Shown here piece after piece: positions 1 through 8,867 of a stretch of 64,000 nucleotides of DNA. This stretch comes from Rathayibacter sp. VKM Ac-2804. GTDB taxonomy: Bacteria; Actinomycetota; Actinomycetes; Actinomycetales; Microbacteriaceae. Each line of letters begins with the position of its first letter. The first letter of the stretch is position 1. The stretch is taken from positions 1,550,001 to 1,614,000 of the forward strand of contig NZ_CP047420.1 of NCBI RefSeq assembly GCF_009866655.1, given 5' to 3'. Below the pieces are notes generated by a model that saw only the letters and a program-made list of their open reading frames with translations, did not search any database and was not told where the DNA came from. The position numbers and the translations under genes are program-made.

Positions 1-123
1 TACACGAAGCCGCGCACGGTGCTCGAGCCGGACTTCTTCTGGCGGCGCACGCCGCGCTGGATCGTCTTCCCCTGGTCGGCTCTGCCCCCGGTGGCGGGAG
101 CCCTCGCGGAGGACGACGAGTGA
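1..123 (+). CDS. C-terminal end of an unidentified protein (5' truncated by window)
   Basis: An open frame runs from the first base to a TGA at 121-123 and gives 40 residues, rich in Pro, Trp and Arg and ending in an acidic tail (AEDDE). Its last base and stop overlap the GTG of the next gene (GTGA), so the two are probably translationally coupled. The remaining piece contains no motif I recognise, so I assign no function. Confidence 0.6.
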   Translation, partial: YTKPRTVLEPDFFWRRTPRWIVFPWSALPPVAGALAEDDE

Positions 124-845
124 GCGTCCACCTGATCGGCGGCGGTGGCGGTGTCGAGCACGACCAGCAGCTCTACGGCGCGTTCCTGACCGAGGCGCAC
201 GACCGCGCCGTCGACGCCGGCCGCATCGAGGGCCCGCGGATCGCCATCGTCGTCGTGCACGACGGGCTCGGGCCCGAGGTCTACGCCGGCTGGGCCGCGA
301 CGCTCGCGACCGCCGGCAAGCTCCTCCCCGTGGCCGTGATGAAGCCCGAGGGCGGCCGGATCGACCCGGCGGTCTTCGACGACGTCGACGGGATCTTCGT
401 CGGCGGGGGTCTGACTCCCGCCTACCGTGACGCCCTCGAGGCGTCGTTCCCGCGCCTGCGCGACCTCGTCTCCTCCGGAGTGCCCTACGCCGGCTACTCG
501 GCGGGCGCCGCGGTGGCCGCCGACCGCGCGATCGTCGGCGGCTCGCGGATCGGCGGAGTCGCCGTCGCCCCGGAGCACGCGGCCGAGGAGCTCGACGAGG
601 TGACGGTGCTCGAGGGCATCGGCCTGGTCGACGTCTCGATCGATGTGCACGCCGCCCAGTGGGGCACGCTCGGCCGGCTGGTCGCGGCCGTCGAGGCGGG
701 GCTGGTCGACGGCGGAGTCGCGATCGACGAGTCGACCGTCCTCACCGTCGGCACGGGCGCGCTGCGCGTCCGCGGCGCCGGCTCGGTGTGGCGCGCGAGC
801 GCGGGCGAGGCCGGAGTGTCGGTCGCCACGCTCGCCGCGAGCTGA
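120..845 (+). CDS. Peptidase S51-like / type 1 glutamine amidotransferase-like protein
   Basis: The 241-residue protein has the Rossmann-like layout of the peptidase S51 family (cyanophycinase, dipeptidase E). There is a glycine-rich N-terminus (HLIGGGGG), a [10 protein letters not shown] strand-loop near residue 91, and a nucleophile elbow GYSAGA at 125-130 with Ser127 as the likely nucleophile. A His in [11 protein letters not shown] near 177 is a candidate catalytic partner. No signal peptide is visible, so it is cytoplasmic. The GTG start overlaps the upstream stop by 4 bp, and ung follows 2 bp after its stop, so the three genes look like one operon. The substrate is unknown. The family call is fairly sure; peptidase activity is inferred. 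Confidence 0.75.
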   Translation: MSVHLIGGGGGVEHDQQLYGAFLTEAHDRAVDAGRIEGPRIAIVVVHDGLGPEVYAGWAATLATAGKLLPVAVMKPEGGRIDPAVFDDVDGIFVGGGLTPAYRDALEASFPRLRDLVSSGVPYAGYSAGAAVAADRAIVGGSRIGGVAVAPEHAAEELDEVTVLEGIGLVDVSIDVHAAQWGTLGRLVAAVEAGLVDGGVAIDESTVLTVGTGALRVRGAGSVWRASAGEAGVSVATLAAS

Positions 846-847
846 GC

Positions 848-1534
848 GTGGACCTGCAGGAGCTGGCCGGTGCCGGCCTGATCGACGGCGGCTGGGCGGA
901 GGCGCTCGCCCCGGTCGCCGGCGACATCGCGGCGATGGGCGACTTCCTCCGCGCGGAGACCGCGGCCGGGCGCCCCTACCTCCCGGCCGGCGCGCAGGTG
1001 CTCCGCGCGTTCGCTGCGCCGCTGGAGGAGGTGCGCGTGCTCATCGTCGGGCAGGACCCGTACCCGACGCCCGGGCATCCGATCGGGCTGTCCTTCGCCG
1101 TCGACCGGCACGTCCGGCCGCTGCCGCGGAGCCTGCAGAACATCTACCGCGAGCTCCGGGACGACCTCGGCGTCGCGCCGCCCGAGCACGGCGACCTCAG
1201 CGGCTGGACGCGCAGCGGCGTGCTGCTGCTCAACCGCGTCCTCACCGTCGCGCCGGGCGCTCCCGCCTCGCACCGCGGCAAGGGCTGGGAGCGGGTGACG
1301 GAGCACGCGATCCGCACCCTCGTCGCCCGCGAGCAGCCGCTCGTCGCGATCCTCTGGGGACGCGACGCGGCGAACCTCCGGCCGCTGCTCGGCGACTCCG
1401 GGATCGTCGAGAGCGCCCACCCCAGCCCGCTGTCCGCGTCGCGCGGCTTCTTCGGCTCGCGGCCGTTCAGCCGCGCGAACGAGCTGCTGGCCGAGCGCGG
1501 CGCCGAGCCGGTCGACTGGGCGCTCCTGGACTGA
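848..1534 (+). CDS. ung: Uracil-DNA glycosylase, family 1
   Basis: Removes uracil from DNA as the first step of base excision repair. The water-activating motif [11 protein letters not shown] lies at residues 68-78 with catalytic Asp70. The DNA-intercalating/His loop HPSPLS is at 191-196, followed by the family sequence [12 protein letters not shown] start at GTG 848, two bases after the preceding stop. That gives 228 residues, the normal actinobacterial length, and puts the conserved core at the expected distance. The frame stays open upstream, but only through the preceding gene. Identification is secure. Confidence 0.95.
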   Translation: MDLQELAGAGLIDGGWAEALAPVAGDIAAMGDFLRAETAAGRPYLPAGAQVLRAFAAPLEEVRVLIVGQDPYPTPGHPIGLSFAVDRHVRPLPRSLQNIYRELRDDLGVAPPEHGDLSGWTRSGVLLLNRVLTVAPGAPASHRGKGWERVTEHAIRTLVAREQPLVAILWGRDAANLRPLLGDSGIVESAHPSPLSASRGFFGSRPFSRANELLAERGAEPVDWALLD

Positions 1535-1648
1535 CCCGCGCGCGGTCAGCCGCGCGTGCGGCGCTCCTCCGCCCCGGCTACGCTGGCCCGGATCCCGGCC
1601 GTCGCCCAGGAGCGCAGACGCCGACCACCACCGCTGAGAAGGAGCGAG

Positions 1649-2227
1649 ATGCTCGAGGAAGAGTACGAGCAGCGCCGGACCCTCCCGCCGCACCTGCGGC
1701 GACGGCCCGCCCCCGAGCCGGAGTTCTCCTTCGAGATCCGCGAGGCGCGGGACGCCGATCTGCCGGACATCCAGGAGATCTACAACCACTACGTCCGCAA
1801 CACCGTGGTGACCTTCGACGAGGACGACTCGACGCTGAAGGAGTGGCGCTCGAAGTTCGCTCGGAACCAGAAGCTCGGGCTGCCGTTCATCGTGGCCGTC
1901 TCGCCGTCGGGTCAGATCCTGGGCTACGCGATGGTGTCGCCGTGGTCGTCCAAGCGCGCCTACCGCTTCACCGTCGAGAACTCGATCTACCTCCGCGCGG
2001 CCTCGACCGGCAAGGGCCTCGGCAAGGCGCTGATGACCGAGCTGCTCGACCGCGCGAAGGCGGTCGGCATCCGCCAGGTCATGGCCGTCATCGCCGACAA
2101 GGGAGCGGAGGCGTCGCTCACGATGCACGCGAAGTACGGCTTCGTCGAGGTCGGCCGGATGGGCCGCGTGGGCTTCAAGTTCGAGCGCTGGCTGAGCACC
2201 GTGCTGATGCAGAAGACGCTGAAGTAG
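1649..2227 (+). CDS. GNAT-family N-acetyltransferase (phosphinothricin acetyltransferase-like)
   Basis: A 192-residue single-domain acetyltransferase. After a charged leader of about 30 residues comes the PAT-like start FEIREARDADLPDIQEIYNH. A central acetyl-CoA loop reads STGKGLGKALM, matching the R/Q-x-x-G-x-G/A pattern, and the C-terminal part has KYGFVEVGRMGRVGFKF, the usual PAT-type ending. ATG 1649 is preceded by a Shine-Dalgarno (GAGAAGGAG) at proper spacing, although the frame is open further upstream. Likely acylates a small amine-bearing molecule; the substrate cannot be told. It stands between ung and lemA on the same strand. Confidence 0.85.
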   Translation: MLEEEYEQRRTLPPHLRRRPAPEPEFSFEIREARDADLPDIQEIYNHYVRNTVVTFDEDDSTLKEWRSKFARNQKLGLPFIVAVSPSGQILGYAMVSPWSSKRAYRFTVENSIYLRAASTGKGLGKALMTELLDRAKAVGIRQVMAVIADKGAEASLTMHAKYGFVEVGRMGRVGFKFERWLSTVLMQKTLK

Positions 2228-2286
2228 CGCCCGGCCGCCTCTCTGCGAATGCGCCGGACTGCCGAGGACGGCGCGGAGTCCTTCCC

Positions 2287-2292
2287 TACACT
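2287..2292 (+). promoter_or_regulatory. -10 hexamer TACACT of leaderless lemA
   Basis: TANNNT hexamer ending 7 nt before ATG 2300, with no Shine-Dalgarno in between. Confidence 0.5.
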
Positions 2293-2299
2293 TGTCGGC

Positions 2300-2866
2300 A
2301 TGGAATGGCTCGTCCCGCTCATCGTCGTCGTCGTGCTCGTGGTGATCCTCGGGATCTACCTCTGGGCGACCTACAACTCCCTCGTCACGCTGAACGTCCG
2401 CGTGGACGAGGCCTGGAGCGACATCACCGTCCAGCTGAAGCGGCGGGCGGATCTGATCCCGAACGTCATCGACTCGGTGAAGGGCTACGCCTCGCACGAG
2501 CGGCAGGTCTTCGACTCGGTGACCCGCGCCCGCGCCGAGACGCTCTCCGCGCAGGGGCCCGCCGAGGCGTCCGCTGCCGAGGACCACATGCAGAAGGCGC
2601 TGAAGTCGATCTTCGCCGTCGCCGAGGCGTATCCGCAGCTGCAGGCCAGCCAGAACTTCCTGCAGCTGCAGGGCGAGCTGGTCGACTCGGAGGACAAGAT
2701 CCAGTCGGCCCGGCGCTTCTACAACGGCGGCGTCCGCGAGATGAACACCAAGGTCACCGTCTTCCCCAACACGCTCTTCTCCCGCCGCCTCGGCTTCTCC
2801 GAGCGCGAGTTCTTCGAGGTCGGCGACCTCGCCGCCATCTCGGAGCCGCCCCGCGTCCAGTTCTGA
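2300..2866 (+). CDS. lemA: LemA family membrane-anchored protein
   Basis: The 188-residue protein has one N-terminal transmembrane helix (about residues 4-26, VPLIVVVVLVVILGIYLWAT). It is followed by the helical LemA body: YNSLVTLNVRVDEAWSDI, then QLKRRADLIPNVI, then a long coiled stretch, and the C-terminal RRFYNGGVREMNTK...FP signature. LemA proteins sit in the membrane with the helical domain outside or in the periplasm-like space; their biochemical role is unsettled. ATG 2300 is chosen because it puts the start 7 nt after a -10 hexamer and starts the protein at the membrane helix. Confidence 0.93.
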   Translation: MEWLVPLIVVVVLVVILGIYLWATYNSLVTLNVRVDEAWSDITVQLKRRADLIPNVIDSVKGYASHERQVFDSVTRARAETLSAQGPAEASAAEDHMQKALKSIFAVAEAYPQLQASQNFLQLQGELVDSEDKIQSARRFYNGGVREMNTKVTVFPNTLFSRRLGFSEREFFEVGDLAAISEPPRVQF

Positions 2867-2880
2867 CGCGACCGACCGCC

Positions 2881-2947
2881 GGTCGAGCAGCCCCGGAGGG
2901 GCGCCCCCTCATGCTGGTCGAGTAGCCGTGCAGAGGCGTATCGAGAG
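2881..2947. repeat. Two copies of dispersed palindromic element A (GTCGAGTAGCC...GTATCGAGA)
   Basis: Copies at about 2881-2902 (divergent, GGTCGAGCAGCCCC) and 2914-2946 (CTGGTCGAGTAGCC...GCGTATCGAGA). Each can fold into an imperfect hairpin by pairing TCGA and GGC arms. They lie between the convergent ends of lemA and the TetR gene, so they may act in termination. Other clusters are at 20.4, 29.3 and 48.1 kb. Confidence 0.8.
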
Positions 2948-2953
2948 CTGCCG

Positions 2954-3550
2954 TCAGCGCGCCGCCGGGGCTCCGGCCGCGAGCGGGCCGCCGTCGAGCG
3001 TCGTGAGGTAGTCGTCGAACACCGGTGCCGGGTCCGTGCCGGTCGCGACGGCGTCCACCAGCGCCCGCCGCACCAGCGCCAGCACGACCGTCGCGAGCAC
3101 GGCCGCGCGCGGCTCGTCCGCCGCCGGGAGGCCCATCCGCTGCGCGATGCTCGGCGTGAGCGCGGCCTCGCCGTCGTGCAGCGACTGCGCCCAGACCGCG
3201 CGCATGCCCGGCGTCTCGGTGAGCAGCGGCATCAGCCGCAGCGTGCGCTCCAGTTGCGGACCGGAGGCGGCCGCGGCGAACGCGGCACCCAGCGCGGTGT
3301 TCAGCGACTCCGACTCCGGCCGCGCCACGAGCTCGCGCCCCATGGCCGCGATCGCCGCGTAGAGCACGGGCCGCACGCAGTCCTCCTTGCCGCCGAGGTA
3401 GCGGTGGAAGGTGCGCAGCGAGATGCCGGCGGCGTGCGCCAGGTCGATCGAGCTGACGCCCTTCGTGGTCCCGCGCTCCAGCAGCAGGGCGACGCACTTC
3501 TCCGAGAGCGCCAGCGCGATCGGACCCTGCCGCTCCTGGGGGACGCTCAT
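2954..3550 (-). CDS. TetR/AcrR-family transcriptional regulator
   Basis: A 198-residue repressor-type protein. The N-terminal HTH is visible as LLLERGTTKGVSSIDLAHA followed by AGISLRTFHRYLGGKEDCV, the TetR recognition helix signature (G-x-S/T-x-x-T-F/x-Y-x-Y/H-F/L-x-x-K). The C-terminal helical ligand domain is not conserved enough to suggest an effector. The ATG overlaps the stop of the upstream YcaQ-like gene by 4 bp (ATGA), so the two are cotranscribed and translationally coupled. The regulator might therefore control this pair. Confidence 0.85.
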   Translation of the reverse strand: MSVPQERQGPIALALSEKCVALLLERGTTKGVSSIDLAHAAGISLRTFHRYLGGKEDCVRPVLYAAIAAMGRELVARPESESLNTALGAAFAAAASGPQLERTLRLMPLLTETPGMRAVWAQSLHDGEAALTPSIAQRMGLPAADEPRAAVLATVVLALVRRALVDAVATGTDPAPVFDDYLTTLDGGPLAAGAPAAR

Positions 3551-4773
3551 GCGAGGACCTCGCGGTGCCCTGCGGTGAGCGCGACGAGGAGCTCGGGCGC
3601 GAGGGTGCCCCGCCCGACGACGTCGACCGACTCGAGCCCCTGCCAGTGCGCGGCGGCGACGAGCAGCGCGGCGAGGCGCTCGGCGGTGTCCGGCGGCGCC
3701 CCGGGCTCGCGCCAGGCCGCCTGCACGCGCAGCACGCCGTTCTGGCGATCGCTCTTGAGGTCGACCCGCGCCGCCAGGACGTCGTCGAGCAGCACGGGCA
3801 GCACGTAGTAGCCGTGCACGCGCTGCGCCGCCGGCGTGTAGATCTCGATCCGGTAGTGGAAGTCGAAGAAGAGCTCGGCGCGCGGGCGGTGCCAGACCAC
3901 GGGATCGAAGGGGGAGAGCAGCGCGTCGGCGCGGAGCTCCCGCGGCCGCCGCGCCGCGGTGTGCCGCCAGAGCGGCAGCGGGCGACCCGAGCGCTCCCAG
4001 CCGCGGACCTCGACGGGCACCAGCTCGCCGGCGTCGACCAGGTCGTGCACGGCCGCGAGCGTCGGCGCCTTCAGCAGCCGGTGATAGTCGGCGAGATCGC
4101 CGAGGGTGCCGACGCCGAGGGCGAGCGCGGAGCGGCGCACCAGCTCGCGGACCGCGTCCTCCGCGGAGACCTCGGCCGCCAGCACCTCGCGGGGCAGCAC
4201 CTGCTCGGCGAGTGCGTAGGAGCGCTCGAAGCGCGTGCGCCCGGCGGAGACGACCTCGCCCCAGCGGAAGAGCACCTCGAGCCCGCGCTTCATGTCGGAC
4301 CAGCCCCACCACGGACCGGTGCGGGTGTTGGCCTCGTGCTCGATCTCCGAGGCGCGCAGCGGGCCGTCCGCGAGAGCCGCGCGCAGCCAGTCCAGCGTGG
4401 AGCGGTTCTCGGCCGCCCAGCCCTCGTGCTCGGGCAGGCGCACGCGGCGGTAGTGCTCCATCCGCCAGCGGTAGAGCGGCAGGTCCGCGCGGCGGATCAG
4501 AGCCGCCTCGTGCGCCCAGTACTCCAGGTAGTGCCCCTTCGGCGAGAACGCGACGGCGTCGAGGAGGCCGCGGTCGTAGGGGCCGAGGCGGGCGAGGACG
4601 GGGAGGTAGTGGCTGCGCTCGAAGACGTTGACCGAGTCGAGCTGCAGCGGCCGGATCCGGTCGATCACGCCGAGGATCTGCCGCGTGCCGACGCTCGGCG
4701 GCGGCGCGGCGCCGAAGCCCTGGGCGGCCAGGGCGATGCGGCGCGCGAGCGCGGGGCTGAGCTGCTCGGTCAT
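3547..4773 (-). CDS. Winged-helix DNA-binding protein of the YcaQ/AlkX (HTH_42) family
   Basis: The 408-residue length and sequence fit the DUF1006/HTH_42 family, whose E. coli member YcaQ is a glycosylase acting on interstrand DNA crosslinks. Visible landmarks: LDSVNVFERSHYLPVLARLG near residue 45, YLEYWAHEAALI near 85, and a C-terminal half with LLSPFDPVVWHRPRAELFFD and FHYRIEIYTPAAQRVHGYYV, both typical of the family. GTG/ATG context is unremarkable; it is the first gene of a two-gene minus-strand unit with the TetR regulator. Role in DNA damage tolerance is inferred from the family. Confidence 0.82.
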   Translation of the reverse strand: MTEQLSPALARRIALAAQGFGAAPPPSVGTRQILGVIDRIRPLQLDSVNVFERSHYLPVLARLGPYDRGLLDAVAFSPKGHYLEYWAHEAALIRRADLPLYRWRMEHYRRVRLPEHEGWAAENRSTLDWLRAALADGPLRASEIEHEANTRTGPWWGWSDMKRGLEVLFRWGEVVSAGRTRFERSYALAEQVLPREVLAAEVSAEDAVRELVRRSALALGVGTLGDLADYHRLLKAPTLAAVHDLVDAGELVPVEVRGWERSGRPLPLWRHTAARRPRELRADALLSPFDPVVWHRPRAELFFDFHYRIEIYTPAAQRVHGYYVLPVLLDDVLAARVDLKSDRQNGVLRVQAAWREPGAPPDTAERLAALLVAAAHWQGLESVDVVGRGTLAPELLVALTAGHREVLA

Positions 4774-4933
4774 GGTGCCCCCACGCTAGCGAAGGCCGCC
4801 GACATCGGCCGATCCTGTCCCGCCGCCGAGTGTTCCCGTCCGGTTCATCGCAGCGGCCCCGGGACGTCGGGAGCAGCCCCTACGTTTCCCGAGGCGCCCG
4901 CAGGGGCCCACCCACCCGACTCCTGGAGGACTC

Positions 4934-6073
4934 TTGACGACCCAGCGCTTCCCCCGCGCCGGCGTGCTCGCCGCCGCGACCGCCGCTCTCGCTCTCACCC
5001 TGACCGCCTGCTCCGGCGACGCCGGCGCCTCGTCGGGGGACGCGTCCGTCGACGCCTCGACCGCGACCTCCGCCGCCGACCTCGGCGGGCTCGACGCCCT
5101 GATCGAGGCCGCGAAGGCCGAAGGCGAGCTCAACGTGATCGCGCTGCCCGACAACTGGGCCAACTACGGCGAGCTCATCTCGGGCTTCGAGGACGAGTAC
5201 GGCATCACCGTCAACTCGGCCGACCCCGACGTCTCCTCCGCCGAGGAGATCAGCACCGCGCAGAACCTGGCCGGCCAGGACACCGCTCCGGACGTCTTCG
5301 ACCTCGGTGCCGCCGTGGCCCTCGCCAACACCGACCTCTTCGCGCCGTACAAGGTCGAGACCTGGGACGACATCCCCGAGGGCAACCGCGAGGAGACCGG
5401 CCTCTGGGTGAACGACTACACCGGCCTGATGTCGATCGGCTACGACGCCGACGCCGTGCCCGCGCCCGAGGCGCTCGACGACCTGCTCGGCGCCGACTAC
5501 CGCGGCTCCGTCGCGATCAACGGCGACCCGACCCAGGCCGGAGCCGCGGCCGCCGCCGTGCAGCTCGCCGCCCTGCAGTCGGGCGGCTCGGCCGACGACG
5601 TCCAGCCGGGCATCGACTTCTTCGAGAAGCTGAACGACGCGGGCAACTTCCTGCCGCTGGACCCGACCGACGCGACCATCGCCTCGGGCGAGACCCCGGT
5701 CGTCTTCGACTGGAGCTACAACAACCTCGCCGCCGCGACGGCGAACGAGGGCACCCGCGAGTGGACGACGACGGTGCTGCCCGGCACCGCGGTCGGCAGC
5801 TACTACAACCAGGCGATCAACGCCGACGCGCCGCACCCGGCCGCCGCGCGCCTCTGGCAGGAGTACCTCTACTCCGACGCCGCGCAGAACCTCTACCTCG
5901 CGGCCGGCGCCTACCCCGTGCGCCTGGCGGCCATGGTCGACGCGGGCACGGTCGACCAGCAGGCCCTCGACGCGGTCGGCGCCGCCCCCGAGGACCTCGT
6001 CCAGTTCACCTCCGAGCAGACCGAGGCCGCCTCGGCCCTGCTGGCCGAGAAGTGGGGCGCGGCGATCCAGTGA
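4934..6073 (+). CDS. ABC transporter solute-binding lipoprotein (PotD/Fe3+-type)
   Basis: A 379-residue secreted receptor. The signal peptide ends in a lipobox LTAC (residues about 23-26), after which comes a Ser/Gly/Ala linker and a type II periplasmic-binding fold (EGELNVIALPDNWANYGEL at the start of the domain). The start is an unusual TTG at 4934, supported by a strong Shine-Dalgarno GGAGGA six bases upstream and by the signal peptide it creates. It opens a four-gene importer with 4-bp overlaps throughout. Relatives bind polyamines, ferric iron, thiamine or phosphonates; the ligand is not readable here. Confidence 0.88.
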   Translation: MTTQRFPRAGVLAAATAALALTLTACSGDAGASSGDASVDASTATSAADLGGLDALIEAAKAEGELNVIALPDNWANYGELISGFEDEYGITVNSADPDVSSAEEISTAQNLAGQDTAPDVFDLGAAVALANTDLFAPYKVETWDDIPEGNREETGLWVNDYTGLMSIGYDADAVPAPEALDDLLGADYRGSVAINGDPTQAGAAAAAVQLAALQSGGSADDVQPGIDFFEKLNDAGNFLPLDPTDATIASGETPVVFDWSYNNLAAATANEGTREWTTTVLPGTAVGSYYNQAINADAPHPAAARLWQEYLYSDAAQNLYLAAGAYPVRLAAMVDAGTVDQQALDAVGAAPEDLVQFTSEQTEAASALLAEKWGAAIQ

Positions 6074-6966
6074 CGACCGCCGCCGTCCGCGCCGTCCCCG
6101 AGGCCCGTGCGCCCCGGGGACGGCGCGGTCTCCCCGCAGCGCTCGGCGTCGCTCCGTTCGCGGTCTACGTCCTGCTCTTCCTCGCCGTGCCGACCGTCCT
6201 CGCGGTCGGCACGGGCTTCGTGGACGGCGACGGCCGGCCGACGCTCGCGAACGTCGCGGCGCTGGGCGATCCCGTCGTCCTGTCGGCCTTCGGCGCCTCG
6301 CTCGGTCTGTCGGCGCTCACCGCCGTCGTCGGCGCGATCCTCGGCGGGATCGTCTGCCTGGCCCTGCTCGGCGCCGATCCGCGCGGTCCGCTGCGCACGA
6401 TCGTCGACGCCGCCGCGAGCGTGCTCGCCCAGTTCGGCGGCGTGATGCTGGCGTTCGCGTTCATCGCGACGATCGGCGTGCAGGGCCTCGTCACGACCCT
6501 CCTGGCCGGCGCGGGTGTCGACCTCTACGCCGACGGGGTCTGGCTCTACCAGCTGCCCGGGCTGATCCTGCCCTACCTCTACTTCCAGATCCCGCTGATG
6601 GTGCTGACCTTCCTGCCCGCCCTCGAGGGCCTGCGCCCCGAGTGGGCCGAGGCGAACGCCGTGCTCGGCGGGGGAGGGGTGAGCTACTGGTGGCGGGTCG
6701 CGGTCCCCGTCCTCGCGCCCTCCTTCCTCGGCTCGGTGCTGCTGCTGTTCGCCAACGCGTTCTCCTCGTTCGCCACGGCCGCGGCGTTGATCAGCCAGGG
6801 CGCGCAGATCGTGCCGCTGCAGATCCGCGCCGCCCTCGTCAGCGAGACGGTCCTCGGCCGGGAGAACCTGGCCGGCGCGCTCGCGCTCGGGATGCTCCTG
6901 GTGATGATCGTGCTGATGTCTGGCTACGCGCTGCTGCAGCGCCGCGCCCGGCGGTGGCAGCGATGA
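6070..6966 (+). CDS. ABC transporter permease 1 (PotB/CysT-like)
   Basis: A 298-residue inner-membrane permease with about six transmembrane helices. The first is GVAPFAVYVLLFLAVPTVLA near residues 25-44. The cytoplasmic EAA loop reads EWAEANAVLGGGGVSYWWRV (about residue 195 on), which contacts the ATPase. GTG 6070 overlaps the stop of the binding-protein gene (GTGA). The protein ends at 6966, overlapping the second permease by 4 bp. The two different permeases imply a heterodimeric channel. Confidence 0.88.
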   Translation: MTTAAVRAVPEARAPRGRRGLPAALGVAPFAVYVLLFLAVPTVLAVGTGFVDGDGRPTLANVAALGDPVVLSAFGASLGLSALTAVVGAILGGIVCLALLGADPRGPLRTIVDAAASVLAQFGGVMLAFAFIATIGVQGLVTTLLAGAGVDLYADGVWLYQLPGLILPYLYFQIPLMVLTFLPALEGLRPEWAEANAVLGGGGVSYWWRVAVPVLAPSFLGSVLLLFANAFSSFATAAALISQGAQIVPLQIRAALVSETVLGRENLAGALALGMLLVMIVLMSGYALLQRRARRWQR

Positions 6967-7763
6967 CCCGCGCCCTCTCGCGCACCGTCCTGGTCGTCAC
7001 CGGCCTCGCCTTCGCGGTGCCGCTGATCGCGATGGCCGAGTTCACCCTCCGCGGCGCCGGCGGCTACGACCTCTCGCACTGGACCGCGATCCTCGACCCG
7101 GAGAACGAGCGCGGCTACCGCGCGCTCTTCCAGGGCATCGGCAACTCGCTGGTCCTCGCGGTCGTCACCGCCCTGATCGTGCTCGTGCTGCTCGTGCCGA
7201 CGATGCTCCTCGTCGAGATCCGCCTGCCGCGCCTGCGCCGGGCGCTCGAGCTGGTCTGCCTGCTCCCGCTGACCGTCCCCGCGATCGTGCTGGTCGTCGG
7301 GCTGGCCCCGGTCTACTCGGTGATCACCCGGCTCGTCGGATCGTCCCCCTGGACGCTCGCGCTCGCCTACGGCGTGCTCGTGCTGCCCTACGCCTACCGC
7401 GCGATCGCCGCCGACCTCGCGGGGCTGGATGCCATCACGCTCTCGGAGGCCGCCCGCTCGCTGGGCGCCGGCCCCGTCGGCGTGCTCACCCGGGTGCTGC
7501 TGCCGAATCTGCGCCGCGGTCTCGTCGCCGCCGCGCTGATCACGGTCGCGGTGGTCCTCGGCGAGTACACCATCGCCTCGCTGCTCAGCCGGACCACCCT
7601 GCAGACCGGTCTCGTGCAGGTGTCGAAGCAGGACGCCTACGTCGCCGTGATCTTCTCGCTCCTCTCCCTCCTGTTCGCCTTCGCCCTGCTGCTCGGGATC
7701 GGCCGCCTCGCGCGGATCGGACTCGTCGCCACCGGGCGCCGCGCTTCGAAAGGCACGCCGTGA
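6963..7763 (+). CDS. ABC transporter permease 2 (PotC-like)
   Basis: A 266-residue permease partner, starting at ATG 6963 inside the previous stop (ATGA). Six hydrophobic segments are visible. The EAA motif is LSEAARSLGAGPVGVLTRV (about residue 160 on), better conserved than in permease 1. It ends in an arginine-rich cytoplasmic tail and overlaps the ATPase gene by 4 bp. It completes the translocation pore of the importer. Confidence 0.88.
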   Translation: MTRALSRTVLVVTGLAFAVPLIAMAEFTLRGAGGYDLSHWTAILDPENERGYRALFQGIGNSLVLAVVTALIVLVLLVPTMLLVEIRLPRLRRALELVCLLPLTVPAIVLVVGLAPVYSVITRLVGSSPWTLALAYGVLVLPYAYRAIAADLAGLDAITLSEAARSLGAGPVGVLTRVLLPNLRRGLVAAALITVAVVLGEYTIASLLSRTTLQTGLVQVSKQDAYVAVIFSLLSLLFAFALLLGIGRLARIGLVATGRRASKGTP

Positions 7764-8818
7764 CCGCTCCTCTCTCCCCGGGCGCTCGCGTCCGCTTCCT
7801 CGACGTCGCGCGGCACTACGGCGCCGCCCGCGCCCTCGACGGCGTCAGCTTCGACGTCGCACCGGGGGAGTTCATCGCCCTCCTCGGCCCGTCCGGCTGC
7901 GGCAAGACCACGGCGCTGCGCGCGCTCAGTGGGCTCGAGCGGATCGACTCCGGCCGCATCCTGGTCGACGAGCGCGACGTCGCCGGCCTGCCGGTCGCCC
8001 GCCGCGACATGGGCATGGTCTTCCAGTCGTACTCGCTCTTCCCGCACCTGCGCGCCCGCGAGAACGTCGAGTTCGGCCTGCGCACCCGCGGTGTCGCGGC
8101 GAAGGAGCGGCGGACGGCCGCGCAGGACGCGCTCGACCTGGTCGGCCTCGGCGCTCTGGGCGACCGCTACGCGCATCAGCTCTCCGGCGGGCAGCAGCAG
8201 CGGGTGGCGCTCGCCCGGGCGCTCGTGACCCGTCCGCGGGTCCTGCTCCTGGACGAGCCGCTCTCCGCGCTGGACGCGAAGGTCCGCGTGCAGCTGCGCG
8301 ACGAGATCAAGCGGCTCCAGTCCGAGATCGGCATCACCACGTTCTTCGTCACCCACGACCAGGAGGAGGCGCTCGCCGTCGCCGACCGGGTCGCCGTGAT
8401 GAGCGCCGGGCGCATCGAGCAGCTCGGGGCACCGGAGGACCTCTACGCGCGGCCCTCGACGCCGTTCGTCGCGCACTTCGTCGGCCTCTCGAACGTCGTG
8501 CCGGGAGTCGTGTCCGCGGGCGGCGTCTCCGTGCTCGGGGCACGCCTGCCACTGGTGGATCCGGCGACGGGGGACGGCGCGGTGTCGGCGTTCCTCCGGC
8601 CGGAGGACATCGAGATCGTGCCGGGCGGTGCCCCCGGCGCCCTGCCCGCGGTCGTCGTCGCGACCAGCTTCCTCGGCCCGGTGCGCCGCTCGACGGTCCG
8701 GACCGAGCAGGGCGACGAGCTCGTCGTGCAGCACGCCGCCGGGATCCGGCTCGCACCGGGGGAGCGCGTCGGTCTCGCACTGGCGCTGCGGCCGGTGGCG
8801 GTCCGCGCCGCCGCGTGA
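7760..8818 (+). CDS. ABC transporter ATP-binding protein (PotA-like)
   Basis: The 352-residue ATPase energises the upstream importer. Walker A is GPSGCGKTT (about residues 43-51), the signature LSGGQQQR near 140, Walker B VLLLDEP near 160, and the switch His in VTHDQ near 195. A C-terminal TOBE-type domain (about 235-350) marks the spermidine/iron/sugar subfamily. GTG start overlapping the permease stop (GTGA). The group has the order receptor-permease-permease-ATPase with no gap, so it is one operon. The likely promoter lies in 4774-4933, where I could not pick a clear -10/-35 pair. Confidence 0.92.
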   Translation: MTAPLSPGARVRFLDVARHYGAARALDGVSFDVAPGEFIALLGPSGCGKTTALRALSGLERIDSGRILVDERDVAGLPVARRDMGMVFQSYSLFPHLRARENVEFGLRTRGVAAKERRTAAQDALDLVGLGALGDRYAHQLSGGQQQRVALARALVTRPRVLLLDEPLSALDAKVRVQLRDEIKRLQSEIGITTFFVTHDQEEALAVADRVAVMSAGRIEQLGAPEDLYARPSTPFVAHFVGLSNVVPGVVSAGGVSVLGARLPLVDPATGDGAVSAFLRPEDIEIVPGGAPGALPAVVVATSFLGPVRRSTVRTEQGDELVVQHAAGIRLAPGERVGLALALRPVAVRAAA

Positions 8819-8855
8819 GTCGTCGCGGATTCCGCCCGCGGAATGCGGCGGGGAT

Positions 8856-8861
8856 TAGTCT
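8856..8861 (+). promoter_or_regulatory. -10 hexamer TAGTCT of leaderless permease gene
   Basis: Ends 6 nt before ATG 8868; no Shine-Dalgarno present. Confidence 0.55.
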
Positions 8862-8867
8862 GGGCGG

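Noticed and set aside
494..2925. Very long overlapping open frames on both strands across the ung-lemA region (up to 760 codons)
   Set aside because: They are shadows created by high G+C; their protein sequences are Arg/Pro/Ala-rich without motifs, while the ung, GNAT and LemA frames match known families.
3565..6069. The plus-strand open frame upstream of permease 1 (more than 800 codons)
   Set aside because: Only the last 299 codons from GTG 6070 encode a permease; the rest is antisense to the YcaQ-like gene or out of frame with the binding protein.
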